A stretch of DNA of 64,000 bases, from positions 108,000 to 171,999 of the forward strand of contig NZ_PQGA01000012.1 in assembly GCF_002917095.1 (NCBI RefSeq). The letters run 5' to 3'. Under the pieces are notes generated by a model that made no database searches, had not been told where the DNA came from, and saw only the letters and a program-made list of their open reading frames with translations. Position numbers and translations under genes: made by a program. This DNA comes from Paraburkholderia eburnea (lineage in GTDB: Bacteria; Pseudomonadota; Gammaproteobacteria; Burkholderiales; Burkholderiaceae). Of this stretch, positions 1 through 9,417 are shown piece after piece (positions within the stretch are counted from its first letter, which is position 1; each line of letters opens with the position of its first letter).

Positions 1-193
1 TCGGGCGGCGGCCTTCGGCGCACATGCGGCTGTTGGTGAGGATCTGCGCGATCGCGTCTTTCGCGGCCGGGCTTTCCTCCAGCTCATAGGCGCGACCCAG
101 CGCCTCGATGTAGTCCTGCGGATGGTAGTAGCTGATGTACTGGAGCGAATCCGCGATGCTCTGGATCAGGTCTTCCTGCTTGATGACGGTCAT
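1..193 (-). CDS. fumA: Fumarate hydratase class I, N-terminal part (cut by window edge)
   Basis: Iron-sulfur class I fumarase, which interconverts fumarate and L-malate in the TCA cycle in the cytosol. Only the first 64 codons lie in the window. The reading begins MTVIKQEDLIQSIADSLQY and continues through an ILTNSRMCAEG stretch, which is the characteristic N-terminus of the single-chain class I enzyme in Burkholderiales, just before the first cluster cysteine. The ATG at 193-191 is the natural start because the frame matches the family from the first residue. The rest of the gene lies beyond position 1. Identification rests on recalled family sequence; the catalytic part is not visible. Confidence 0.85.
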   Translation of the reverse strand, partial: MTVIKQEDLIQSIADSLQYISYYHPQDYIEALGRAYELEESPAAKDAIAQILTNSRMCAEGRRP

Positions 194-260
194 GGCTAGC
201 TTCTATGGGGACGGGGTGATTCGAATCGTGGAATTTTTTATTGTCGGTCAGGCGCCGGTC

Positions 261-866
261 TTATTCCGGCGTCGCAGCGTCGCGCACGGGCACCGGATGG
301 CGCGCGGCGAGATCGTGATAATGCTCGGGATGCGTATGCGTAGTGAGGCGGTCGATCCAGGCCATCACCAGCGCGGACAGCAGGAAGGCGACGTGAATGG
401 CCACTTGCCAGATCACCGTGCGCTCGGACACGGCATCCGGATTGATGAAGGTTTTCAGCAGATGAATCGATGAAATGCTGATGAGCGCCATCGCGAGCTT
501 CACCTTCAGCACGCCGGCGTTCACGTGATCGAGCCATTCGGGCTCGTCGGGATGGCCTTCCAGGCCCATGCGCGAGACAAAGGTCTCGTAGCCGCCGACG
601 ATCACCATGATGAGCAGATTGGAAATCATCACCACGTCGATCAGGCCGAGCACGGCGAGCATGATGCTCGTCTCGTCGAGCGACATCGCGTGGGTCACGA
701 GATGCCAGACTTCCTTGATGAAGAGCACGCAGTAGACCGTCTGGGCGACGATCAGGCCCAGGTACAGCGGCACCTGGAGCCAGCGGCTCATGAAGATGAT
801 GCTGGGCAGCACACCCATGCGGCGGCGGGCGGGTGCGGCAGACGGCTCGGGGCGTGCGGCGGACAT
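261..866 (-). CDS. YqhA/UPF0114 family inner-membrane protein
   Basis: Integral membrane protein of 201 residues, of unknown biochemical function. It matches E. coli YqhA across its core: SRWLQVPLY near the N-terminus, a long helix with DVVMISNLLIMVIVGGYE, the signature SSIHLLKTF, and the closing AWIDRLTTHTH. Four membrane helices are expected. The frame stays open upstream to 1016, but the extra 50 residues are Arg/Pro/Ala-rich and unlike the family, so I chose the ATG at 866 (MSAARPEPS). A short disordered N-terminal tail still precedes the first helix. It lies downstream of, and on the same strand as, the EamA transporter, but 230 bases separate them, so an operon is uncertain. Confidence 0.8.
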   Translation of the reverse strand: MSAARPEPSAAPARRRMGVLPSIIFMSRWLQVPLYLGLIVAQTVYCVLFIKEVWHLVTHAMSLDETSIMLAVLGLIDVVMISNLLIMVIVGGYETFVSRMGLEGHPDEPEWLDHVNAGVLKVKLAMALISISSIHLLKTFINPDAVSERTVIWQVAIHVAFLLSALVMAWIDRLTTHTHPEHYHDLAARHPVPVRDAATPE

Positions 867-1099
867 GGGCGTTTCACATAGGGCGGAAATCGGGCAGGGT
901 CCACGCGGCGCCGGGCGCGCCGCGCCGAGTCTGCCGGATTCCTGCAGGCTCGCGCCGTTCGCGCCGCAGCTCCGCAGGGGCCGGGCGGGCGCTATTGTAA
1001 CGCGTCGGCGCGACACTTCGCCGCGACGCAGGCAGCAAACCTGACAGCAAAACTTTCAGAGTCATTACGCCGGTGTCCGACGATGCTTCAGGACGCGAT

Positions 1100-2005
1100 T
1101 CAGGACGCGATGGGCGGCACGCGTTTCGTCTTGAGGCTGGCGAGCGCGATGCCCGCGATCACGCAGGCGAGCGCGACGCCATGCGCGGGCGTGGGCCGTT
1201 CGCCCAGAAACACCATGCCGTAGACGGCGGCGGCTACCGGCAGCACGGCCGTGAAGACGCCCGCGATGCTGCCCGGCACGTGCCGGATGCCCATCATCCA
1301 CAACACGAACGAGAACACGCTGGCCGACAGCCCATACCACAGCACGAGGCCCCAGATACCCACGGGCACGCTCGCATAGTCGAACGAGAATGCGCCGGAC
1401 AGGCCGACCGGCAGCATCAGCAGGAAGCCGAACAGATGCGTGTACGCACAGATTTCGAGCGGCGCGAGCGTCTGCGTGAGACGGCGCGAAAGGATCACAT
1501 AGAGCGATTCGCAGCAGACCGCGCCCAGCACCATCAGATTGCCGGTGAAGGAACCGGGGTTGGCCGTGCCCATACTGGCAGCCGGGTCCGCGTGCGCGAG
1601 ATTGATGACGGCGATGCCGACGATGGCCAGCGCGATTGACGCGAAGGCGCGCGCATCGGGCCGCTCACGCAGGAAGAGCCACGAGAACAGCGCGACCACG
1701 GCCGGAATGGTGCTCGTAATGACGCCCGCCGCGACGGCGCTGGTGCGATGCACGCCGCCCAGCATCAGCAGCGTAAACCCGAATGTACCGAAGAGCGCCT
1801 GCAGGAACAGATTCAGCCATTCGTCGCGCTTCACACGGCGCATACGGGCGAGGCGCAGCAGGGGCCAGAGCACCGCGAGCGCGATCACGAAGCGCAGCAG
1901 CGCGAACAGCTCAACGGGCAAAAACGCAACGATCGTTTTGCCGATGCCGACGTTGCTGCCCACGAGCAGCATGGCGGCGACGAGAAAAAGTGAATGGCGG
2001 TTCAA
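1100..2005 (-). CDS. DMT superfamily (EamA-type) transporter
   Basis: Ten-helix drug/metabolite transporter of 301 residues in the inner membrane, probably an exporter of amino acids or small metabolites; the substrate cannot be told from sequence. Two EamA repeats are visible: the first begins LFLVAAMLLVGSNVGIGKT and ends at the FLRERPDARA motif, the second ends at the matching FLGERPTPAHGVAL motif. The annotated start is a TTG at 2005 with AGGA about eight bases upstream; an in-frame ATG at 1972 would remove part of helix 1. It is divergent from acs with a 300-base gap. Confidence 0.85.
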   Translation of the reverse strand: MNRHSLFLVAAMLLVGSNVGIGKTIVAFLPVELFALLRFVIALAVLWPLLRLARMRRVKRDEWLNLFLQALFGTFGFTLLMLGGVHRTSAVAAGVITSTIPAVVALFSWLFLRERPDARAFASIALAIVGIAVINLAHADPAASMGTANPGSFTGNLMVLGAVCCESLYVILSRRLTQTLAPLEICAYTHLFGFLLMLPVGLSGAFSFDYASVPVGIWGLVLWYGLSASVFSFVLWMMGIRHVPGSIAGVFTAVLPVAAAVYGMVFLGERPTPAHGVALACVIAGIALASLKTKRVPPIAS

Positions 2006-2305
2006 GCTGGAATCCTGGCGCTCAGATCAGTTAGCATTCTAAATGGCCGTTTAAGAGGTCGCTATCGCTAATCGGCGGCCGGCCGGCGCGCTGCGTAAGT
2101 AGCGGGTAAGTTGCGACGCTTAATCTTCAACGCATGGACGCGCGTGCGGGTCCATGCGAGACGCAGCAAAGAACCGCAGCAAAGAAACGCCGCAGGCGCC
2201 CGAACACAGCGGGCGCGGCGGCACACAGGAGACGGCGCGCGCGGGCATCGAAGATGCGGCGCGCGTCCACGAGTTTGACGTTTCATCTTCACCAAGGGGT
2301 TGTCG
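2006..2305. other. Intergenic region between divergent EamA transporter and acs
   Basis: The 300 bases between the two divergently transcribed genes should hold both promoters. The stretch near 2040-2070 is AT-richer than its surroundings. I see no convincing paired -35/-10 boxes, no terminator and no supported ORF. The frames open here are GC-rich shadows. Confidence 0.4.
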
Positions 2306-4288
<1,983 letters not shown>

Positions 4289-4318
4289 GTCGGCTTTAAA
4301 CCCGCTTTAAACGGGTTC

Positions 4319-4343
4319 AGGACGCCGCGCCTTGCGGCGTCCT
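4319..4343 (+). terminator. Hairpin after acs, weak terminator
   Basis: A perfect 10-base stem (AGGACGCCGC with GCGGCGTCCT, five-base loop) lies 30 bases after the acs stop. No T-run follows, so it may act as a 3' stabiliser or attenuator rather than a complete intrinsic terminator; the symporter genes begin only 50 bases later. Confidence 0.4.
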
Positions 4344-4391
4344 CGCATTCATACCAATTGCCGCGCGTGCGCCTTTTTGCTACACAGGCGC

Positions 4392-4757
4392 ATGGCCGCG
4401 CCACACACCCAACCGCCGAACAATGTCAATCCCGTGCCCGAGCCGCCGCCGGTCAGCGCGGCGATGGCGCTCGCGCACCGGCGCTACTGGCGCTTTAACC
4501 TGGCGCTCATCGGCGTGCTCATGACGATCGGCTTTGCGGTCTCGTTCGTCGCGCCGCTGTTTGCGCGCGCCCTCGAAACCGTGCGCTTCGCCGGCTTCAG
4601 CCTGCCGTTCTACATCGGTGCGCAGGGAGCGATTCTGCTCTACGTGGCGCTGGTAGCCATCTATATCGTGCTGATGCAGCGCGCCGACCGCGAACTGCAG
4701 GCCGCGCGCGAAGCCGAAGACGCCATCCGCGACGCTCGCCAGGCGCCGCAACGATGA
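4392..4757 (+). CDS. DUF4212 small subunit of sodium:solute symporter
   Basis: Two-helix membrane protein of 121 residues matching the family of small subunits partnering SSS symporters. After a Pro-rich cytoplasmic tail it has the family signature YWRFNLALIGVLMTIGFAVS, then FAGFSLPFYIGAQGAI, then a second helix ending YIVLMQRADREL. The ATG at 4392 is used; the frame extends to 4332 without family similarity. Its TGA overlaps the ATG of the large subunit (ATGA at 4754-4757), so the pair is translationally coupled and presumably makes one transporter. Confidence 0.85.
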   Translation: MAAPHTQPPNNVNPVPEPPPVSAAMALAHRRYWRFNLALIGVLMTIGFAVSFVAPLFARALETVRFAGFSLPFYIGAQGAILLYVALVAIYIVLMQRADRELQAAREAEDAIRDARQAPQR

Positions 4758-6772
4758 AGCTCGCGCATCGGCTTATCCGCTCCTACGCGTTTTATACGCT
4801 CGGCTTTCTCGCCTTCGTCTACGTGATGTGGCGCATCGAACGCGTCACCGGCCCCGGCATGTGGATCGGCTACGTGTTCCTGTTCGTGCCGATCGCAGTC
4901 TATGCCGTGATCGGCCTGCTTTCGCGCACCTCGGATCTCGTCGAATACTACGTGGCGGGACGGCGCGTGCCCTCGTTCTTCAACGGCATGGCGACAGCCG
5001 CCGACTGGCTCTCGGCGGCCTCGTTCATCGGCCTCGCGGGCTCGCTTTACGCGAGCGGCTACGACGGCCTGGCGTACCTGATGGGCTGGACCGGCGGCTA
5101 CTGCCTCGTGGCCTTCCTGCTCGCGCCCTACGTGCGCAAACTCGCGCGCTACACCATCGCGGATTTTCTCGGCACGCGCTTCTCCAGCAACCTCGTGCGC
5201 GCGCTGGCGGTGCTCGCGACCATCCTCTGCTCGTTCGTCTACCTGGTCGCGCAGATCCAGGGCGTGGGGCTGATCGCCGTGCGCTTTATCGGCGTGGATT
5301 TCGCGATCGGCATCTTTTGCGGACTGGCGGGCATTCTGGTGTGTTCGTTTCTCGGCGGGATGCGCGCCGTCACATGGACCCAGGTGGCGCAGTACATCAT
5401 CCTGATCGCGGCGATCCTGATTCCGGTTTCGTTGATCGCGCATCGAGATGGTCTGGGCTGGGTGCCGCAACTCGACTACGGCCGGGTGATGCAGCGTGTG
5501 GAAACGCTCGAACGCGACGTGCGCGATGCGAGCGCCGAAGCGAACGTGCGCGACGAATACCGCCTGCGCGCGGCGCTGTGGCAATCGCGCCTCGACGCGT
5601 TGCCGCGCTCGTATGTGGAAGAGAAGACGCGCCTCATCGATACGCTTGCGGACCTGCGCCGCCACAACGGTCCGCTGCGCGACATCGATACGCTCGAACG
5701 CGACATCGCGCATTTCCCGCGCGACGAGCAGGCCGCGCGCGCGGCGTGGACGCAGCAGCGCGACGACCTGCTGGCGCAGGCGGCGCCGCCCGTGCCGATG
5801 CACGAAGCGTTTCCCGCCGAAAGCGACGACGCGCGGCGCATTCACGAGCGCAATTTTCTGTCGCTGCTGCTGTGCCTGTCGCTGGGCACGGCGAGCCTGC
5901 CGCACATTCTCACGCGCTACAACACGACGACCTCGGTGGCGTCGGCGCGCCGTTCGGTGGGCTGGACCTTGTTCTTCGTCGCGCTGTTTTATTTGACGGT
6001 GCCGGTGCTGGCGGTGCTGATGAAGTTCGAGATCCTTTCGCATCTGGTCGGGCTGCACTTCGACGATCTGCCGCATTGGGTGATGCAGTGGCGCCGCATC
6101 GAGCCGACCATGATCGGTATCGCCGATGTGAACGGCGACGGCATCGTGCACTGGAGCGACATCCGGATGCAGCCCGATATGGTGGTGCTGGCCGCGCCGG
6201 AAATTGCGGGGCTGCCTTATGTGATGTCGGGGCTGATTGCATCGGGCGCGCTCGCGGCGGCGCTATCGACGGCCGATGGATTGCTGCTGACGATTTCGAA
6301 CGTGCTTTCGCACGATGTTTATTACCATATGGTCGATCCGAATGCGTCGAGTCAACGGCGCGTGACGATGTCGAAGATATTGCTATTGGGCGTGGCGTTG
6401 TTTGCTTCGTGGGTGGCTTCGCTGAATGCGGGCAATATTTTATTTCTGGTGGGCGCGGCGTTTTCGCTGGCGGCTTCGAGTCTTTTTCCGGTGCTGGTGC
6501 TGGGGGTGTTCTGGAAGCGCACCACGCGGCTTGGCGCGGTGGCCGGGATGGTGGCGGGGCTTGGGGTGTGCGTGTATTACATCGTTTCGACTTATCCGTT
6601 CTTTACGCAGCTTACGGGGTTCGAAGGGGCGAGGTGGTGGGGCATCGAGCCGATTAGCTCTGGAGTGTTTGGCGTGCCCGCGGGGTTTCTGGTTGCGATT
6701 CTTGTGAGTCTGGTGGATCGGAAACCGGATGAGTACACGGTCGCGCTGGTGGATTATATTCGGCATCCTTAG
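4754..6772 (+). CDS. Sodium:solute symporter large subunit (SSS family, ActP-like)
   Basis: Inner-membrane Na+-coupled carrier of 672 residues, longer than the roughly 550 of ActP. The SSS core is recognisable in YYVAGRRVPSFFNGMATAADWLSAASF and RYTIADFLGTRFSS early on and in the late helices around LPYVMSGLIASGALAAALSTADGLLL. Two features lie between the halves: a hydrophilic, helical insert of about 120 residues (about 245-365) rich in Glu/Arg/Asp, and a textbook EF-hand-like loop DVNGDGIVHWSD near residue 457. Both seem characteristic of the subfamily that carries a DUF4212 partner. Substrate is probably a short-chain carboxylate given acs upstream (inference). Codon use in the last 450 bases is clearly AT-richer at third positions than in the first part. 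Confidence 0.9.
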   Translation: MKLAHRLIRSYAFYTLGFLAFVYVMWRIERVTGPGMWIGYVFLFVPIAVYAVIGLLSRTSDLVEYYVAGRRVPSFFNGMATAADWLSAASFIGLAGSLYASGYDGLAYLMGWTGGYCLVAFLLAPYVRKLARYTIADFLGTRFSSNLVRALAVLATILCSFVYLVAQIQGVGLIAVRFIGVDFAIGIFCGLAGILVCSFLGGMRAVTWTQVAQYIILIAAILIPVSLIAHRDGLGWVPQLDYGRVMQRVETLERDVRDASAEANVRDEYRLRAALWQSRLDALPRSYVEEKTRLIDTLADLRRHNGPLRDIDTLERDIAHFPRDEQAARAAWTQQRDDLLAQAAPPVPMHEAFPAESDDARRIHERNFLSLLLCLSLGTASLPHILTRYNTTTSVASARRSVGWTLFFVALFYLTVPVLAVLMKFEILSHLVGLHFDDLPHWVMQWRRIEPTMIGIADVNGDGIVHWSDIRMQPDMVVLAAPEIAGLPYVMSGLIASGALAAALSTADGLLLTISNVLSHDVYYHMVDPNASSQRRVTMSKILLLGVALFASWVASLNAGNILFLVGAAFSLAASSLFPVLVLGVFWKRTTRLGAVAGMVAGLGVCVYYIVSTYPFFTQLTGFEGARWWGIEPISSGVFGVPAGFLVAILVSLVDRKPDEYTVALVDYIRHP

Positions 6773-6893
6773 TTTTTGCGGTATCGGTATTTGATACTTG
6801 TAGTCCTGGTTTTTGAGCGTTTTTATCGGGATGGGGCGAGTGGGGCGTGGCGAACAAGAATGCGGTATCGCAATTCGCCTGGTGAGCTACCCG

Positions 6894-7493
6894 ATGATTC
6901 ATTTTTCTAAAAATCGCTGGTTTGACGATACGTTGGGCGTGGCGGTGTTGCTCGAAGTCGGCGACCTGGTTTTTATTCGCGTCAGGGCGAGGCCATTTTT
7001 AGAAGTGTCCGCCGCTACGGGATGCTGGAGCAATCACGTCGGGATCGTGGTCGATATGGCTGGCACGGAGCCGCTCATCGCCGAGAGTACGTTTCCTGTT
7101 TCGCGTTATACGACTTTGGGGCGTTTCGTCAGGCGGTCCGAGGCGGGGCGTTTTGCCGTATATCGGCTCGTGGGTGGAGGGTTGGAAGCGCAGCACGCAG
7201 ACATTCGTCGCGCAGCGAGAAGACGGATCGGCGTGCTTTATGACACGGGCTTCAATCTGCGATCTTCGCGGCAGTTCTGCTCGAGATTTGTCCGCGAAGT
7301 GCTGGCCGAGGCGGTGGGCGTGGAGATCGGCTGCGTGCAGACATTCGACGAGTTGTATGCGCGGCAACCTCACGCTGGGCTGACGTTCTGGAGGCTGTGG
7401 TTCTTCGGGCGAATTCCGTGGGGAAGGGAAACGGTCACGCCGGTAAGTCTGCTGAAGAGTGGACTGGTGCGGGCGGTGGTTGAGGTGGGGTGA
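6894..7493 (+). CDS. YebB/YiiX-like permuted papain-fold protein
   Basis: A 199-residue protein of the NlpC/P60-like permuted papain group. The predicted catalytic pieces are NHVGIVVDM (the His early in the chain, as in permuted members) and RQFCSRFVREVL (the Cys later), with LIAESTF between. Such enzymes act as amidases or thioesterases on peptidoglycan or lipids, but the substrate here is unknown. No signal peptide is evident. The ATG at 6894 follows a GGTGAG element; the open frame begins earlier at 6813 without family similarity. It sits alone between the symporter and tRNA-Ser, and its base composition is lower in G+C than the acs region. Confidence 0.65.
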   Translation: MIHFSKNRWFDDTLGVAVLLEVGDLVFIRVRARPFLEVSAATGCWSNHVGIVVDMAGTEPLIAESTFPVSRYTTLGRFVRRSEAGRFAVYRLVGGGLEAQHADIRRAARRRIGVLYDTGFNLRSSRQFCSRFVREVLAEAVGVEIGCVQTFDELYARQPHAGLTFWRLWFFGRIPWGRETVTPVSLLKSGLVRAVVEVG

Positions 7494-7525
7494 GTCGCCG
7501 ATTTCCTCTTTCGCCAGAAGCCTGC

Positions 7526-7531
7526 TATAAT
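7526..7531 (+). promoter_or_regulatory. -10 box of tRNA-Ser promoter
   Basis: A perfect TATAAT lies 13 bases upstream of the mature 5' end, followed by a GC-rich discriminator (GCGCGTCCC) typical of stringently controlled stable-RNA promoters. No good -35 hexamer is visible at the usual distance. Confidence 0.65.
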
Positions 7532-7543
7532 GCGCGTCCCGCA

Positions 7544-7634
7544 GGAGAGATGGATGAGCGGTTTAAGTCGCACGCCTGGAAAGCGTGTATAGGTTAATAA
7601 CCTATCGGGGGTTCGAATCCCCCTCTCTCCGCCA
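7544..7634 (+). tRNA. tRNA-Ser (anticodon GGA), CCA encoded
   Basis: Class II tRNA with a long variable arm. The acceptor GGAGAGA pairs with TCTCTCC, the anticodon loop CTGGAAA gives anticodon GGA (serine codons UCC/UCU), a 5-base-pair variable-arm stem (ATAGGTTAATAACCTAT) follows, and the T-arm has GGTTCGAATCC. The discriminator G and CCA are encoded. A TATAAT box precedes and an intrinsic terminator follows. The gene borders a lower-GC island on its 3' side, a common integration site for mobile elements. Confidence 0.97.
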
Positions 7635-7698
7635 CCTTATACCGCGAGGCTTCCACGGGTTTGGAAATCATGCTCGTGGGTAATTGCACGCAAAAGTT

Positions 7699-7734
7699 AG
7701 CCCCCTTCGCCTAAGTAGGCTAGGGGGCTTTTTT
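7699..7734 (+). terminator. Rho-independent terminator of tRNA-Ser
   Basis: AGCCCCC pairs with GGGGGCT; an inner stem GCCTA/TAGGC closes the loop, and six T follow directly. It lies 65 bases past the tRNA and ends its transcript. Confidence 0.85.
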
Positions 7735-8103
7735 CGCTGCGGCAACGAAAAGAGCGCCGGGGCCATCGGATCGCCCGGCAACCTCCAACGGGCAATGCGG
7801 CGGTCCTACTTGCGAGATGCCACGCGCCGATTGGTGCTTTGGCGCGGCCCTGCCGCACTTTTCCGATTGGAGGAGCACGGTTTGCGCGCCGAGTCCGCCG
7901 CACTCGCGACGACCGCGGCTTAACTAAGCTCAAGAAGCGCACACAAATTCGCAGCGCTCCGATTGATACATTCCTTTTGTCGCTAGAATCGGCGGCCCAT
8001 TCGACGGACTCTCACGCGAAACAAATTGCGCACGCAACGGTTCATTCGTTGCGCATGAATGGCCTGTTTGCTGGCAATTCAGACAATAGGGAGGAACTAA
8101 GCA
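7735..8103. other. Low-coding intergenic part of island after tRNA-Ser
   Basis: About 370 bases without a supportable gene. Short frames are open on both strands but none has a ribosome site or recognisable similarity. A possible promoter for the following toxin remnant is TTGATA (7963-7968) and TAGAAT (7984-7989), with a short 15-base spacer. A strong Shine-Dalgarno AGGGAGG stands at 8090-8096, just before the remnant's ATG. Confidence 0.4.
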
Positions 8104-8469
8104 ATGCCTTGGACATACAGCTAATCCACCGGCCGGCTCTCGCATGATGGAGCATTCATTGGACTAGGCTATTCAGGTCGCGGAGCAGGAAAGAACAATC
8201 CCGGTGCGCAGACGCAAATGATGATCGGCCCAATCCCGCGCGGCACCTACAAGATTCACGCCCCCTTCACGCATCCCCACTCAGGCGCTTACATAATGCG
8301 GCTGACCCCTGAGCAGGGGACGTTCACATTTGGTCGCTAGGGATTCATGATGCAGGGCGACAGCGTGCTCCATCCCGGCGAGGCTTCGGACGGCTGCATC
8401 ATTCAAAATCCTGGTGTTCGCCATCGCGTATGGGAAAGCGGAGACAGAATCCTGAAGGTGGAACTATGA
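8104..8469 (+). pseudogene. DUF2778/Tlde1-type L,D-transpeptidase-like toxin, broken
   Basis: Reading straight through, 121 residues match the DUF2778 (Tlde1) family of T6SS-associated peptidoglycan-targeting effectors across their whole length: an MPWTYS start, GYSGRGAGKNNPG, GPIPRGTYKI, AYIMRLTP, FTFGR and a C-terminal GCIIQ carrying the catalytic Cys. Two in-frame stops interrupt it: TAA at codon 7 and TAG right after FGR (codon 79). The conserved catalytic His of the HGD motif is Gln here (QGDS), a third inactivating change. A strong AGGGAGG precedes the ATG, so this was once an expressed gene. The end overlaps the next gene (ATGA). The family assignment rests on recalled motifs; that this copy was T6SS-delivered is inference, since no T6SS gene is in the window. 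Confidence 0.75.
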
Positions 8470-8813
8470 AGTCACTCGCAATCACTGCCGCCCTTTTGCT
8501 AGTGGTCCCGGCCTTGTCTCTCGCGGCATCCCCAGCTCAATGCGTAAGCTGGCCCGTGAACATCGCACAGGCCAAGCTCAAGAACGAGGGCATCACCGAT
8601 CCCACGAAGCTCGACGAATCGAAAACGCGCGCAGTTCGGCTCGCGTCGCAGAAGGTCGGCAAGGACCTGTATCGCGACGTGTACGACATTACCTTCTACG
8701 AGAAGTCTGGCCGCACGATCGAAGTCATTACGTCAAGCGAGGCATCATCGGTTGAGTGCTCGATGGGCAGCGTCGACGTGTTTGTCGTTTCGAAAAAGCT
8801 GGCAGACAACTAA
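8466..8813 (+). CDS. Periplasmic small protein, likely immunity partner of the Tlde1-type toxin
   Basis: An intact 115-residue protein with a clear Sec signal peptide (MKSLAITAALLLVVPALSLA), predicted to be cleaved near residue 21, and two cysteines in the mature part (about C26 and C97) that could form a disulfide. I recognise no domain. Its ATG overlaps the stop of the broken DUF2778 gene, which is the usual arrangement of an effector with its immunity protein; Tlde1 toxins act in the periplasm, so a secreted partner fits. With the toxin dead it would be an orphan immunity gene, possibly kept to resist kin that still make the toxin (inference). The coding frame has no defects, unlike its neighbour. 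Confidence 0.6.
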   Translation: MKSLAITAALLLVVPALSLAASPAQCVSWPVNIAQAKLKNEGITDPTKLDESKTRAVRLASQKVGKDLYRDVYDITFYEKSGRTIEVITSSEASSVECSMGSVDVFVVSKKLADN

Positions 8814-9417
8814 CACTACACTCGTGTACTGCGCCTGCGTCGCATTCGTTTTGCGGGGCGGGCCAGCCAGCTTGGCCTTTTCTGACTCCCCCGCGAGCGG
8901 GCGCCCCTTTGCAGAGCGAGCCATTGGGGTTGCAATCGACTAGCTTTTCCCCGCGCCCGCATGGGTGTTGGGGTGGGTAATTGCCCCCTTTCGCAACCTT
9001 CAAAAACCCCGAAAATCGGGCCTCCGTCAGGGATTCGATTGCCCAGAAAAAAACTTGAGAGGCCCCGCCCAATCGCACCGATTGGCGGGGTTTTTGGCTT
9101 TGTCACCAGCCGGCATATCAGCCAGGTGCGGCGCAGCCACCACGGAATCAGTTCTGCGCGCCGGATCACCATGGCCAGCCATTGCGCGACAAGCCCAGAC
9201 GCCACCCCGCCGCGCATCGGCGCTCGCATTAAATCCGCCCAAAGCGGCCAATACAAAACCCAGCGCCATTGCAAAGCAATGAAGAATTGATTCGTTCACT
9301 GCACAGCATCCGTTCCGTATCGTTGCCAGCCTGGCCCCGCCGATCCGCCTCAAAAGTATCCGGCAGGACGGCATCACTGGACTCAACAACATCTCGCACA
9401 TGCTACGGAGCTCGCCT
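8814..9417. other. Non-coding, prophage-like segment before porin
   Basis: Six hundred bases in which several overlapping frames are open on both strands but none has a ribosome site. It contains a GGGTAATTGCCC near-palindrome (about 8975-8986), a strong terminator (9062-9095) and short blocks such as TGGCCAGCC. In layout it resembles the small antisense-RNA immunity regions of P4-like phages or satellites, whose overlapping frames give 'Ash'-type spurious proteins. I cannot confirm this by eye. The last 130 bases, less biased in composition, probably hold the porin promoter. Confidence 0.35.
9062..9095 (+). terminator. Rho-independent terminator in prophage-like segment
   Basis: CCCCGC-C-CAATC pairs with GATTGGCGGGG with one bulged base and a short GCACC loop, followed by TTTTT. 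Such a strong terminator with no coding gene upstream suggests that a small RNA ends here. Confidence 0.75.

Noticed and set aside
7684..7923. 79-codon frame after tRNA-Ser
   Set aside because: Starts before and runs through the tRNA terminator; no ribosome site or similarity.
8816..9274. 152-codon minus-strand frame in the prophage-like segment
   Set aside because: Trp/Arg-rich text overlapping other open frames and a terminator; typical of mis-annotated phage RNA regions.
7544..9417. Attachment-site duplication of the tRNA-Ser 3' end
   Set aside because: I looked for a second copy of the T-arm/acceptor sequence across the island and found none.
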